A stretch of 64,000 nucleotides of DNA from Gambelia wislizenii. Lineage: Eukaryota; Chordata; Lepidosauria; Squamata; Crotaphytidae. Positions 40,753 to 51,957 of this stretch are shown in pieces. The notes beneath the pieces were generated by a model that made no database searches, had not been told where the DNA came from, and saw only the letters and a list, made by a program, of their open reading frames with translations. The stretch lies in contig JAUMIR010000015.1 of the NCBI GenBank assembly GCA_030847615.1, positions 8,573,501 to 8,637,500 of the forward strand, given 5' to 3'. The translations under genes were made by a program, and so were the position numbers. Numbering within the stretch: position 1 is the first letter of the stretch; each line of letters starts with the position of its first letter.

Positions 40753-41766
40753 TTTTTTTGTTTTGTTTTGTTTTTTAAATATCTGACTACAGGGATATAG
40801 CCAGACACTTTTCTAATCAGCTAAAGAATGGCTTGGGGATGCTGCTGCAGTTGCTAAATTGTGAGTTGCAAGTTAAGAGGAGAAATGTACTGCAGTTCTG
40901 ACTGCAGAACTTTTATGCTATGTCTGCTATATCAGATCTCAGCCTATGTATCTGAACCAAACAGCATTCTTTGACTGTACATTCCTCAGGGATGTATTCA
41001 ATAATAGAATATTGACTAGCCCAGATTCTGTGTGGGAATAATTTTATCATTTTCCTCCTTGCTGCGAGAAAGTCCTCAAAAACAATGAAAAGGGGAATGA
41101 AGAGGCATATCAGTTGATGAAGAACTGGCTTGTCTCACCTTGGACGGGGAAGAAAATGAAAGCACACTCACCAACTGACTGTACCCTCCTGACCCTTCCC
41201 CTTGGGACTACATTTGTGGGATTCTCTCTCCCCTCCTCACCAGTAAGCAATAGCAGCAGCAGCACCTTCTGGTGTTTGATAGTTGTGGGAGGGGGGAATT
41301 TTGGATGTTGTCCCAAGGGCTACAGAATAGCAAGCTGCACTCTATCCAAAAAGCACTTACATGTGTGCCTGTCAATAACAAGATCCATTCATTCAATTTT
41401 GCTCTTCCTAATGGTTTAGATAATTTCTGGACTCACAATATGCAGCAAAACACTATGAATGGCATCCAGTTACGCATTTACATCATTGAAAACTTACTAA
41501 TGTTCACATAAAATTGAATAGTAATGTTCCGTAATGCTCATGTTCTCAAGAAGGGAGCACAGACTTAACGCTGTCTTTGGAACTATTGTGCAAATGCATC
41601 CAGCAGTGTGCCCACTGCTTAATGGTGTCCTGAAGCACAATGGTCCAAATGCACAATATGTCCCAATGCACAACATGACAGGCAGTGCATAGGGACACAT
41701 TGCTAAATGGGGGCCATTATTGTACAATGGGACTTCTTGCACTATGCCATATCCAATGAAACCTAA
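40753..41766. other. No gene recognised
   Basis: A (GTTTT)n run lies near 40755-40775. The rest is unassigned. The 101-codon frame at 41114 has no motif and no expression signals. Confidence 0.45.
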
Positions 41767-41852
41767 TTTGTATTCCTACATGGCAGGGGGTTTACTTGAT
41801 GGCCCTTGTGGTCTCTTCTAACTCTTTGATTCTATAATTCTATGATTCTATG
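41767..41852 (+). mobile_element. CR1 3' tail
   Basis: 'gtattcctacatggcagggg' to the 'attctatgattctatga' tail. Only the last 86 bp remain. Confidence 0.88.
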
Positions 41853-42215
41853 ATCTATACTGGACAGGAAAATTGAAGGTCAACATTGGAAAATATTACT
41901 TTATATGGTCTCAGCAGCTCCATTACTACTAGCCAAATATTGGAAAACTAATTACATACCAAGTATAGAAGAATGGATTGACAAACTTTTAGATCTGAAA
42001 GATCTTGATAAATTGATGGCTATGATAAAATAGAAATCTATAGAATAAGTTGACATAGTATGGGCACTATTTATTTTATATTGGGAGGAGAAATTATTTC
42101 TATAATGTATATAAAGTAACAGAAGTATATGGTCTTGGCCAAAAAAATAAGCATTAACACCATACAGGATAGAAATTGTAGATGTATAGTATAAAGAGAA
42201 CATTTTGAAGAGACA

Positions 42216-42216
<1 letters not shown>

Positions 42217-42249
<33 letters not shown>

Positions 42250-42980
42250 TTTATTTATACCCCGCCCCTCTGTTAAAACAATCGGGGCGGCTTACAAAAT
42301 TTAAAAAACAATACAAATAAAATCCCTAAACACCCCCACTCCCACCCTCCCCCATAAAAAAACATTAAACAAATATAAATTAAAAACAACTAATCTAAAA
42401 TCACATTTAAAACTATAAATACAATAAAATATAATAAAGGGCCAGCAGCCTAGAAGAGGCCAGGATCCCCTGAGGCCGGGATCTAATTAGGAAAGGCCTG
42501 ACGAAAGAGATCCGTCTTTAGTGCTTTTTTAAAGCCACTCAGGCTTGTTATCTGACGGATCTCATTCGGCAGGTCATTCCACAATTTGGGGGCGATTACC
42601 GAAAAGGCCCTCTGGGAGGTTGCAGACAGCCTAGATTTTTGTGGCTGAAGCAAATTCCTCCCAGAGGACCGGAGTGCGCAGGGAGGATTGTATGGGAGGA
42701 GGCGGTTCTGGAGATAAGTTGGACCCAAGCCATTTAGGGCTTTAAAGGTAATAACCAACACCTTATACTGGGCCCGGAAACTGATTGGCAGCCAGTGGAG
42801 AGATTTTAGTACTGGAGTTATATGGTCTCTCCGAGATGTTCCTGAGACCACTCTGGCTGCCATATTTTGTACCAACTGAAGTTTCCGGACCAAGCATGAG
42901 GGCAGCCCCATGTAGAGCGCATTGCAGAAATCTAGACGGGAGGTTACCAGCGCGTGCACCATTATTATTATTATTATTAT
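42217..42980 (-). mobile_element. L2-type LINE, 3' end with ORF2 C-terminus
   Basis: The block is bounded by (AAT)n at 42217-42248 and (TTA)n at 42961-42980. The tail on the minus strand is 'taccccgcccctctg'-type, followed by an A-rich UTR and the ORF2 end. Confidence 0.8.
42483..42960 (-). pseudogene. L2 ORF2 C-terminal fragment
   Basis: About 158 open residues carry the L2 RT-thumb and C-terminal blocks: HALVTSRLDFCNALYMGLP, RKLQLVQNMAARVVSGTSR, ITPVLKSLHWLPISFRAQYK, then RAFSVIAPKLWNDLP and TDLFRQAF. The fingers and palm are absent because the copy is 5'-truncated. The frame is open, which suggests a young insertion. Confidence 0.8.
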
Positions 42981-43151
42981 TAGAAGTTTAGGAGGATAAA
43001 GTGTATCAAATAGCAAACACGAAGTATATGAAATTGCAATGATTTAGACTTATGGAATTATTATGACTCTATCTTAATTTTTTTTCTTTGTTACAAAAAG
43101 GAAACATAACTATGAATAATTTTAATTATTTTTATTTTGTATTTAAATACA

Positions 43152-43172
43152 TCATCATCATCATCATCATCC
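43152..43172. repeat. (CAT)n microsatellite
   Basis: About seven CAT units. Confidence 0.9.
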
Positions 43173-43194
43173 ACCACCCAGAAAATTATGGCAT

Positions 43195-43696
43195 ACCAAG
43201 GGATCCCACTCTCTCACCACTCTCATGAGCTCATCTGGTGAGGACTTGGGGGAAAGCCTTTTCAGCAGCTGCTCCTAGGCTAACTTCCACCCAAGAAAAA
43301 CTCAGATGGCCACCTCACTGCTTTGACTTATTCAAAAAGCCTGTACCCTATTGTTACTCAAAATGCTACTTGGAAAATTCCAAGAAAATATCAAGTTTCT
43401 AATATGTTGGGGAAATTAGCAGCAACTCGACTTTAGCTATGCAAGAGGGGGTAACAACGGAATCTGCAAACTTATTATATCAGTACTAATCTGGATGGAA
43501 TACATACACATTTAAAATTAAATATGGTTTTTTATTAAGGAGTTCAAAAATAGCACCAAACACACACCCATTCACCCAAAGAAAGCATTCACACAAGGCT
43601 ATAGGAAAAGCAGTAGGAAAACTTAGATAGCGGGTTGCAAGAGGTTCTGCTGAGGTAATACAACCTGTCCTGTAGCCCATTCGGCAGAATGGATGT
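43195..43696. other. Mostly unassigned; trace of L2 ORF2 end
   Basis: 'ggtgaggacttgggggaaag' with 'ccttttcagcagctgctcct' at about 43237-43285 resembles the plus-strand L2 block that ends in RAFSVVAxTLW. The remainder is unassigned. Confidence 0.35.
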
Positions 43697-44233
43697 GTTA
43701 AGGTCTATCTGGGTAACAAATAATGGAGGCTCAAGGTCGGTTCAACAGATGGCTTTATTTGCTAGCAAAAACGACACAGGGGGATCATTCCTGCCAAACT
43801 GTGTTCCCCGAAACAAGACACACATATCTTTTTATTACAGAGAAACAAAACCTAAAAAATCTAAGGCACTGGGCATGTGTATTATAATGGTCACCAGACA
43901 GACCTTTTTGGAACAGAAATCATTTGTCAGCTCCCTGTGTGTTCCTATTTCTGGGTACCTTAGACATAGGCAGCCGAACTGGGCAATGTGCCCAGAAAGA
44001 GATAACCAAAAACAACTTAAAGAGCTCTCTGTTCTTCTGACATAAACTATTAATTCTGGGATTCTAGCCAAGCTGGCACAAGTACAGTTATATCTCAGCT
44101 TTCTCTGACACAGACATATTTTGGCAGACTAGGTCTTTTTCTTTACAGACTCAATATAACAAACATTTGGGAAATCAATACAGACAGACCCTCTCAGATG
44201 GAGGAACCTGGGTTGGCTGCACACCGAGTAACA
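43697..44233 (-). mobile_element. LTR-like element
   Basis: The block begins TGTTAAGG and can end at GAGTAACA (inverted TGTTA/TAACA termini). A minus-strand AATAAA lies near 43757, close to the presumed 3' end. There is no target duplication and no retroviral genes nearby, so the boundaries are tentative. Confidence 0.35.
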
Positions 44234-45014
44234 GAGTTCCCCCCCCCGTTACAACTGTGCACCATAAGGCATATTTTGGGGGTGATATTTATACCTCCAA
44301 ATACACCTGAGGGGATTGGTTGCTTCATGGGTTGAAACAATGAATTCCATGAGCCTTCATGGATTGCACAATGAGTTTCCTGGTCTTGACAAAAGGTGAG
44401 GAAGATGCTAAATGTGTTTCTTAATGTCCAGTGATTGGATTTTAACAGCTTTGGGTAGCTTCTTTTAGGTTGGGAGCTGAGAAAAGGAAATTTCACAATA
44501 AGCAAATACAAAAGGGTTTCTCCATCCATTAACCTCCCATTTATGTTGCATGTGTCTTCTTTTGGCCTTACAGCCCTAGGTCTTCCTTTCCAGGAAAAAA
44601 ACAAAAATGAGCTTTTCTGAGACCATCCTATCTTTTTCCCTTTGTAAAATACCACATTAATGGACCAAACTTGGCCAGTTTCTGAGGCCTATAGCCAATG
44701 CTAACATTCCAGGAGTGGGGTGCCTTGGAAGCGACGTACAAGCTTGGGCTTACAATATAGCTGGTTAAAGTATACCAGGTATTGGGGAAAGGCTGACTCT
44801 GGGCCTCATATGGCCCTTACGGTGGGTTTTGTGGCCCCAAGGGTCAATTTCTTGCAATTTTTTTTGTAATACTTTCCCCCCCTTCAAAATGCCCTAACAG
44901 TCCCTCTAGGGGATATGGGTGGCATTTCCACCATGGCTTGCACCCCAAGAAAACATTATGTTCAAGAGAGGCCTTTTTATAAACAGGAAATGACATCCTG
45001 TTGTTAAAAATGAC
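44234..45014. other. No gene recognised
   Basis: Unassigned sequence, including a C-run at 44241-44249. The 153-codon minus frame here has no motif. Confidence 0.45.
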
Positions 45015-45690
45015 GTCTTCTAGGACTAAAATGGACTACTGTAAAGCACTCTATGAGGGACTGCCTTTGGAAACTGTTTGGAATGTTCAGCAGGTCCAGA
45101 ATGCTGACCGGGGCCAGTTATAGGGAGCGTATAACTCCCATGTTAAAACAGCTCCATTGGCTACCGGTTCATTTCCGGGCACAATTCAAAGTGCATGTAT
45201 TGACCTATAAAGCCCTACATGGTTTAGGTCCAGAATATCTGAAAGTTCATATCTCCCTGTACGAACCTGCAATGGTTTTAAGATCTGCAGGGGAAGGCTT
45301 TCTCTCAGTCCAACCACCATCACTGATGCATTTGGTGAGGACACAAGAGAGAGCCTTCTCTGTGGTTGCTCTCACCCTCTGGAACTCCCTCCCATGAGAA
45401 GGTAGGCTGGCCCCAACCATGTTGTTATTTCACCAGCAGACAAAAATAAATAAATAAATAAAAACCTGTTTAAGCAGGTCTTTGGCATATAATTGTGGCT
45501 TTTATCAGGGTGCATTTTAATGCTGTTTTTATGTTGTTTATGTTGTTTTTTTATCTGTTTTTACTGTGTATGTTTTAATTGGTTTTAATCATGATTTTAA
45601 TTGTTTTGTGAGCTGCCTTGGTCCCACTTTGGGGGAAAGGTGGCATAGAAGTTGCACAAATAAATAAATAAATAAATAAATAAATAAAAT
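45015..45690 (+). mobile_element. L2-type LINE 3' end
   Basis: A broken ORF2 end includes YRERITPMLKQLHWLPVHFR, YKALHGLGPEYLK and RAFSVVALTLWNSLP. The 3'UTR 'gagctgccttggtcccactt' and an (AAAT)n tail at 45657-45690 follow. It is an older relative of the L2 at 42.2 kb. Confidence 0.8.
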
Positions 45691-45721
45691 GTCCCAGGAA
45701 GGCCCAAAAACATATGGTGGA

Positions 45722-45812
45722 TTTCCACCATGTCAGCTAGAGGACATCTAAGGGGAAAAAAAAAAAGGTTTCCACCATGTCAGCTAGAGGACATCTAAGG
45801 GGAAAAAAAAAG
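45722..45812 (+). repeat. Tandem duplication of 47 bp
   Basis: Two nearly identical units begin 'tttccaccatgtcagctaga' and end in an A-run that differs by a base or two. Confidence 0.9.
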
Positions 45813-45940
45813 GAGTGGCTTAGTGAGCTGGGTATGTTTAGCCTGGAGAAAAAAATGTTAAGAGGTGACATGATAGCCATGTTTAAATACTTGAAAGGAT
45901 GGCATATTGAAGAAGGAACAAGCTTCTTTCTTGCTGCTCC
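45813..45940 (+). mobile_element. CR1 ORF2 fragment, old subfamily
   Basis: Residues [20 protein letters not shown] and MFKYLKGWHIEEGTSFF are the CR1 block before the 3' end. The fragment lacks the tail. Confidence 0.8.
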
Positions 45941-46026
45941 TCCCTTGTTACTGCCACAAAATGGATGGAGTCTAGTCCACCATGCCAGCCTGCAGCTGCT
46001 ATCATGTCCCTGCACGTATCCTGCAC

Positions 46027-48408
46027 ATGCAGAAAGGAGAGATGTAGTAGTGATGGGGGACTTCAACTATCCTGATATTTGCTGGCAAACTAACTCAGCC
46101 AAAACTACAAGGTCTAGCAAATTCCTTACATGCCTGGAAGACAATTTCATGGTCCAAAAGGTGGAAGAGGCAACAAGGGGGTCAGCTATTTTAGATCTGA
46201 TCCTAACCAACAGGGATGACCTGGTTAATGGGGTGCAAGTGGTGGGATCCTTAGGTGAGAGTGATCATGTTCTCCTGGAGTTTGTTATACAATGGAAAGG
46301 AGAAGCCAGGCATAGTCCGACACGCATTCTTGACTTTAGGAGAGCTGATTTCAATAAACTCAGGGAAATACTGGGGGTGATCCCATGGTCAGGAATACTA
46401 AAAGAGAAGAGACCTCAAGACGGATGGGACTTTCTCAAAAAGGAGATACTGAAGGCACAATTTCAAACAGTACCATTGAGGAAGAAAAATGGGAGGTGTC
46501 TCAAGAAACCAGGATGGATGACTAAAGAACTTTCAATGGAGCTAAGTTTTAAACGGAACATGTATAGGAAATGGAAAGGGGGAGAAATCACCAAAGAAGA
46601 ATTCAAACAGATAGCGAACACGTGTAGGAGTAAAGTCAGAAAAGCTAAAGCACAGAATGAGCTCAGGCTTGCTAGGGAGGTTAAGAACAATAAAAAGGGG
46701 TTTTTTGGGGTATGTCCGCAGCAAAAGGAGGAAGAAGGAAATGATAGGGCCGCTACGTGGAGAAGATGGCAAAATGCTAACAGGGGACAGAGAAAAGGCA
46801 GAATTACTCAACACCTTCTTTGCCTCAGTGTTTTCAGAAAAGGAAAAGGAGGACCAACCTGAGGATAATGGAACAGAGGACATAATAGGGGAAATCCAGC
46901 TCAAAATAAGTAAAGAGGTAGTACAGGAATACCTTCTTAATCTAAATGAATTTAAATCTCCAGGACCAGATGAACTACATCCAAGAGTATTAAAAGAGCT
47001 GGCAAATATAATCTCAGAGCCATTGGCAATAATATTTGAGAACTCCTGGAAAACAGGAGAAGTCCCAGCAGACTGGAGGAGGGCAAACGTAGTTCCCATC
47101 TTCAAAAAGGGGAAAAAAGAGGATCCCAACAATTATCGTCCAGTTAGTCTGACATCAATTCCAGGGAAGATTCTAGAGCAGATCATTAAACAGAGAGTCT
47201 GTGAACATTTAGAAGGCAATGACATAATCACAAAAAGTCAACATGGGTTTCAGAGAAACAAGTCATGCCAGACTAATCTGATCTCTTTTTTTGATAAAGT
47301 TACCAGCTTGGTAGATGAAGGGAATGCTGTGGACATTGCATACCTTGATTTCAGTAAGGCCTTTGACAAGGTTCCCCATGATATTCTTGCAAACAAGCTT
47401 GTAAAATGTGGGCTAGACAAGTTAACTGTTCAATGGATTTGTACTTGGCTGACCGGCCGAACCCAAAGGGTGCTCAGCAGTGGCTCCTTTTCGTCTTGGA
47501 AAGATGTGACCAGTGGGGTGCCACAGGGTTCTGTCCTGGGCCCAGTGCTATTCAATATCTTTATCAATGACTCGGATGAGGGAATTAGGGGCATACTTAT
47601 TAAATTTGCAGATGACACCAAATTGGGAGGAGTAGCTAATACCCTAGAGGACAGGATCAACATTCAGAATGACCTGGATAGACTGGAGAGCTGGGCCAAA
47701 GCTAACAAAATGAAATTCAATACGGAGAAATGTAAAGTACTGCATTTAGGGCGGAAAAATGAAATGCATAAATATAGGATGGGAGAGACCTGGCTGAATG
47801 AGACTATGTGCGAAAGGGATCTAGGAGTCCTAGTAGACCACAAGTTGAACATGAGCCAACAGTGTGATGCGGCAGCTAAAAAGGCCAATGCAATTTTGGG
47901 CTGTATCAATAGAAGTATAGTGTCTAGATCAAGGGAAGTAATAGTGCCACTCTATTCTGCCTTGGTCAGACCTCACTTAGAATACTGTGTCCAGTTCTGG
48001 GCACCACAATTCAAAAAGGATATTGACAAATTGGAGCGTGTCCATAGAAGGGCAACTAAAATGGTGAAAGGTCTGGAAACGATGCCTTATGAGAAGAGAC
48101 TTAGGGACCTGGGTATGTTTAGCCTGGAAAAAAGACGGTTAAGAGGCGATATGATAGCCCTGTTTAAGTATTTGAAGGGATGTCACGCTGAGGATGGAGC
48201 AAGCTTGTTTTCTGCTGCTCCAGAGACTGGAACACGGAGCAATGGGTGCAAGCTCCAGGGACAGAGATTCCACCTCAACATTAGGAGGAACTTTTTGACA
48301 GTAAGAGCTGTTCTGCAGTGGAACACACTCCCTCGGAGCGTGGTGGGGTCTCCTTCCTTGGAGGTCTTTAAACAGAGGCTGGATGGCCATCTGTCGGGGA
48401 TGCTTTGA
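46027..48408 (+). pseudogene. CR1 ORF2: endonuclease C-part and reverse transcriptase, in two frames
   Basis: The first frame, to about 46700, ends the AP-like endonuclease ([22 protein letters not shown]) and the linker (GRCLKKPGWMTKELSMEL, KNNKKGFF). The second frame, shifted by one base across an A5-G4-T6-G4 run, carries the [57 protein letters not shown] and the catalytic FADD (IKFADDTKL). The C-terminal domain runs to HLSGML. The RT frame is open for about 575 residues. The same frame change is present in the copy at 53-56 kb. A protein initiating upstream in the second frame alone would lack the endonuclease. Confidence 0.88.
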
Positions 48409-48502
48409 TCAAGATTTCCTGCATGGCAGGGGGGTTGGACTGGATAGCCCTCGTGGTCTCTTCCAACTCTGCAATTCTATGATTCTATGATTCTATGATC
48501 CC
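46027..48502 (+). mobile_element. Long 5'-truncated CR1 LINE
   Basis: The copy starts within the endonuclease ([18 protein letters not shown]) and runs through the linker and complete RT to the octamer tail ending at about 48500. The 3'UTR is about 90 bp. Coding is open except for one frame change at 46690-46712. Confidence 0.95.
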
Positions 48503-48835
48503 TGCAGCTGCCGCCATGCCTGTCCACACACGCCTCTCCAAAACCACAAAGCTGGCCTGTAGCATGTGTCCAAGGCCCTTTTCATGTGACCAGTCTTGGT
48601 CACGTGTTGTGGGATTCTTTCCTGGCTTTGGAGAGAGCAATGTGGAGAGCAGTTGCATGCCTGGCCGAATCCATTTTCCCACAATTAAAGTGGGTTTTCA
48701 TAGGTATTTTAATATAATGTTTCAATGGGCTTTAGCCCATCTTCCCCCAGTCTTTCTTTCCCCCATCTTTACCTCAGGTGTAATGAGTACTGCCCAGGGG
48801 CAAAACAGGGCAAAAGGCCTGCATTGTTTGGACTG
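48503..48835. other. No feature seen
   Basis: Unassigned sequence between two CR1 copies. Confidence 0.45.
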
Positions 48836-49133
48836 CAGGACTCTAAGATGTGAGCAAGATGGGGTAAATAGCTCATCCAGAAAAGGTCTAGGATTCAAAC
48901 TACATGAAAAGAGATTCCAGCTAACTATTGGGAAGAACTTCCTGATAGTAAGAGCTGTTTGTCAGTGGAATGTCTTGCCTCAAAGTGTAATAGAGTCTCC
49001 TTCTTTGGAGGTTTTTAAACAGAGGCTGGATGGCCATCTGTTGGGAGTGCTTTGATTGTGTATTCCTGCATGGCAGGATGGGACTGGACTGGATAGCCCT
49101 TGTGGTCTCTTTTAATTCTGTGATTCTAGGTGT
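48836..49133 (+). mobile_element. CR1 3' end, older subfamily
   Basis: Residues LGFKLHEKRFQLTIGKNFLI and [13 protein letters not shown] are followed by the tail 'ttaattctgtgattctaggt'. It resembles the 3622 and 27013 copies more than the recent ones. Confidence 0.88.
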
Positions 49134-49262
49134 GTGTGCCTTTGTGTCATAGAGAGAGAAGGGGGGGATGTCTCATGGAGAGGTGCAGCCTTCAAGGTCT
49201 CCTTGAGAGCTATTGCAGCCCCTAAGCCTTCCACAGTTGCTCTGGGGTAGAATGAAGTGAAA

Positions 49263-49682
49263 TGATGGTAATTTTTATAAATATAGAACCTGTATTTAAT
49301 GCATTTTATTGGTTTTAAATTAATGTTTTAATTGTCTTGACTGTTTAATGCTTTTAAAAAAAATTGTACATTCTGTATCCATGGATTCCACCTTCCACAG
49401 CTTGAAAATATTCCAGAAAAAAAAAATTAAAAAAGCAAACCTTGATTTTACCATTTTAAATTAGAGACACCATTTTAGTATGCCAATGTGTACAATGGGA
49501 CCTGAGCATCCACGGATTTTGATTTCCATTGGGGGAGGGGGTGCTGGCACCAAACCCCAGCTGATACCAAGAGCCCATTGTACTGTTTTAGCTTTTTTGT
49601 TTTAATATATTATAAGCTTCTCTGTGTCCTCTCCTCTGTTGAGAGAAAGGTGAGATATAAATGAAATAAATAAACAAATAAG
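49263..49682 (+). mobile_element. L2-like 3'UTR split by a Tigger-like element
   Basis: L2-style T-rich UTR (49263-49362) resumes at 49591 with 'ttgagagaaaggtgagatat' and an (AAAT)-type tail. Between them lies the DNA transposon described separately. Confidence 0.55.
49363..49590. mobile_element. Tigger/MER2-like DNA transposon remnant
   Basis: One end carries 'gtatccatggattcc' and 'cagcttgaaaatattcc'. The other carries 'gcatccacggattttgattt' and 'ccaaaccccagctgatacca'. This order resembles the ends of TcMar-Tigger MER2-type elements. ATTGTAC appears at both edges (49363 and 49577). The family call is from memory of the end motifs and is not certain. Confidence 0.5.
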
Positions 49683-49822
49683 GGACCCCTGTCCAATTAT
49701 GTCAGCAGGAACCACAACCAGGCATGCCAGTGATGGTCCAAATTTCCTTCTAAGTCCAGATTGCTATGAGAGGGAATGGTATGAATGCAACAGGAAATTG
49801 GATTCTTTGATGCAATAAAAGT

Positions 49823-49828
49823 TTTATT
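49823..49828 (-). terminator. Polyadenylation signal of beta-protein gene 2
   Basis: Minus-strand AATAAA lies in 'gaaaataaaacttttattgc', followed by 'atcaaagaa'. It parallels the distal signal of gene 1 and gives a 3'UTR of about 650 nt. Confidence 0.65.
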
Positions 49829-50458
49829 TTCAAAGCAGTGAAACATACAGCAGTTGTTGCCTCAAATATCACAGAAGGGCACAATCAGACACAGCCATGG
49901 TAACAGAAATGTATACTACATATGATAAAATAGTATATTCCCAAAAAGAAAATAGAAGTGTTATGCTTTCCCACATTAATGGGGATGATCTCTCACATGA
50001 ATGAGTGAAACAAATTTGGATAGGCACTAAACAAGTGCAACTCTGTTCCTCCGCCCTGCAAGTAATCGGCCTGAAGGAGAGATTTTCAAAGTGAGGAAGT
50101 GAAAAAATAAGTATTTCTTGATCAGTGTCCCCTCATGACATTTTCTATACTTATCTTTCTATGTAGTATGCAGCCAGAGACAAACATTAAATTTGTTCAA
50201 TGGAAAATGCAGAAATATTCATGTTAATACAGAGGACAAAATAGCTTCCCACATGCCTAATTAGACTCAGTGACCCTGAATCTTTGGTAATACACTGCTG
50301 ACTATAATAGGTATGCAGACATTTCTCAGGAAATACTAAAGGAAGAAGATTTGAAAACTGCTAGCCTATAACACAAAGATTGATACAACTCAGTTGACTT
50401 CAACATCTTGGTTTCAAATTCTATTTGCTCTGCACCATGTAGATTGTGCTTTCAAGAA

Positions 50459-50752
50459 TTAGAAGCGTTGACAGGGGCCACAACCACTCTGTTTTCTTGA
50501 CAGTGATTTCTGGGAATAAACACTTGTGGAGCTGAAACCGGAGCCTACACCACCAGAGAATGAGCCATATCCACCCTGTCTTCCTCCTTCATGATATGGT
50601 ATTGCAGCACAAGGGTTGCATTGATCAATGCAGAGTGGCTGATCAGGACAGTAGAGAGATGGCCCTGGGATGCTCAGGACAAAGGGTGGAGGCTGAATGG
50701 TCACAGTGGTGGGAGGGCAGCTGGCATAGCACTGGTTGTAACCAAAAGACAT
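50459..50752 (-). CDS. Corneous beta-protein (beta-keratin) 2
   Basis: The 97-residue protein lies entirely in exon 2, with 23 nt of 5'UTR between the acceptor (50776) and the ATG. The layout matches gene 1: a Cys-containing N-terminus (SFGYNQCYASCPPTT) and the proline-bounded beta-core (about residues 19-40, IQPPPFVLSIPGPSLY). A Gly/Ser/Tyr tail (GGYGSFSGGVGSGFSS) follows, and CGPCQRF closes the protein. The core differs from gene 1 by only one or two residues, while the tail differs by substitutions and by two residues fewer. It is a structural protein of hard cornified epidermis. It lies convergent to gene 1, about 13.6 kb from the nearest end. The reading frame is intact with its own promoter, so it is probably functional. 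Confidence 0.92.
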   Translation of the reverse strand: MSFGYNQCYASCPPTTVTIQPPPFVLSIPGPSLYCPDQPLCIDQCNPCAAIPYHEGGRQGGYGSFSGGVGSGFSSTSVYSQKSLSRKQSGCGPCQRF

Positions 50753-50917
50753 CCTGGCAGATTTGATGTGTAGATCTAAAAGAAACCATAAAAATGGAGA
50801 TATAGTGCCTATGTATTTATACAAGAATTACTTAACTATAGTATACTGGGATCAGTAAAATATGAATCTCACATTGGTTGACCAAACTGCTTCTAAAACT
50901 GGTTTGAGGACCTACAA

Positions 50918-51113
50918 CACTTGTCTTAGGAAAGACCTCCTGATGGCAAGAGGTGTTTGACAATGGAACAGATTATGTTGGAAGGTGCTGGGCTCCCCCT
51001 TCATGGTGAGTTTATGAACAAAGATCACCTGTTAGGAATGCTTTAGCTATGGATTCCTGAATTGGTAGGGGATTGGACTATATGACCTTTGAGTTCTGTT
51101 CTTCTATCATTCA
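50918..51113 (+). mobile_element. Degenerate CR1 3' end
   Basis: Recognisable pieces are 'gaaagacctcctgatggcaa', 'gtgtttgacaatggaaca' and 'ggattggactatatgacctt'. It is highly diverged. Confidence 0.7.
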
Positions 51114-51786
51114 GTACAGGAAGCACTTGGGAACAACCTGCTAACTAAACATATATCACCTAGCAGACTGTGTTTAATAAATAGAACATTCTAACAGTAA
51201 TACTTTGCTAAGAATGATACAGCATTATATTAACAGCCAATTATTCCTAATCAAATTATACCTAATCAAGAAGTAAAAATATATCCCCCTCTACTACCAA
51301 CCACATTGGCCCAATGTTAGTTCCAATTAGAGTATACCTATTCTGTCAGTTGTTAAATGGTAAGTCAATACATTATTAAATCCCACTAATTTAATGGTTC
51401 TGCTCTAGTTGAGTCTTGGAATAGGAATCAAGGCATTATTTTGTATAGGTGCTCATTTCCTTCTCAGTGGTAGAAAATTGTTCTTAGACTCTGTGAGCAC
51501 TATCGGTAGTCTAAGGTAGCTCTTCCTTCATCTTTATTAAGAATCAACACTACTTAATGCCACCTTGATCTTAAACAAATGAGGAACAGGTGAAAAGGCT
51601 GGGATCAACCAACCAACCACCAATCAATAAATGTGATTCAGTTAAACCACCCATATCTGAAATGTGCATCCACAGTAAAGATAGCTCAGTGAAAGTTTCT
51701 CCTCTGGAACCATGTTTTCTCAACCAGCAAAGAAAAGAGTATAAAGCTTTGATGGAGAACAATCCTACCACATTGCTAAAGGCAAT

Positions 51787-51833
<47 letters not shown>
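51787..51833. repeat. (GAAA)n microsatellite
   Basis: About eleven GAAA units lie in the gene 2 intron. Confidence 0.95.
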
Positions 51834-51904
51834 TTCAAATAAGATTTAAACACAAAAGACCAAAAGACTTTGCCACAGTTAAAGTGTAATTCAGTGGAGC
51901 TCAC

Positions 51905-51957
51905 CTGAGTCTACAGTGACAAGCTACTTGAATGGATTTCCTGTGGTGTTCTGGTGC
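51905..51957 (-). other. Non-coding exon 1 of beta-protein gene 2
   Basis: The 5' end is set about 30 nt from the TATA box by convention. The 3' end is the donor CTCAG|GTGAGC. It aligns with exon 1 of gene 1. Confidence 0.7.

Larger units (their letters stand above)
41853..43060 (+). mobile_element. L1 3' end interrupted by an L2
   Basis: 41880-42040 encodes the L1 ORF2 end in broken form (LLLAKYWKTNYIPSIEEWID, DLDKLMAMIK). AT-rich 3'UTR resumes after the L2 at 42985. Confidence 0.55.
50776..51904 (-). other. Intron of beta-protein gene 2
   Basis: On the minus strand it runs from donor CTCAG|GTGAGC (51905/51904) to acceptor 'tttcttttag' (50776). It contains a degenerate plus-strand CR1 end and a (GAAA)n tract. 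The 99-codon plus-strand frame at 51590 lies within this intron and is not a gene. Confidence 0.75.

Noticed and set aside
46542..47132. 196-codon minus-strand frame (also seen at 54303-54893)
   Set aside because: It is conserved between the two CR1 copies only because it lies antisense to ORF2; its content follows the opposite strand.
51590..51889. 99-codon frame with a Lys-rich end
   Set aside because: It lies in the intron of the beta-protein gene on the other strand, and the Lys run is a GAAA microsatellite.
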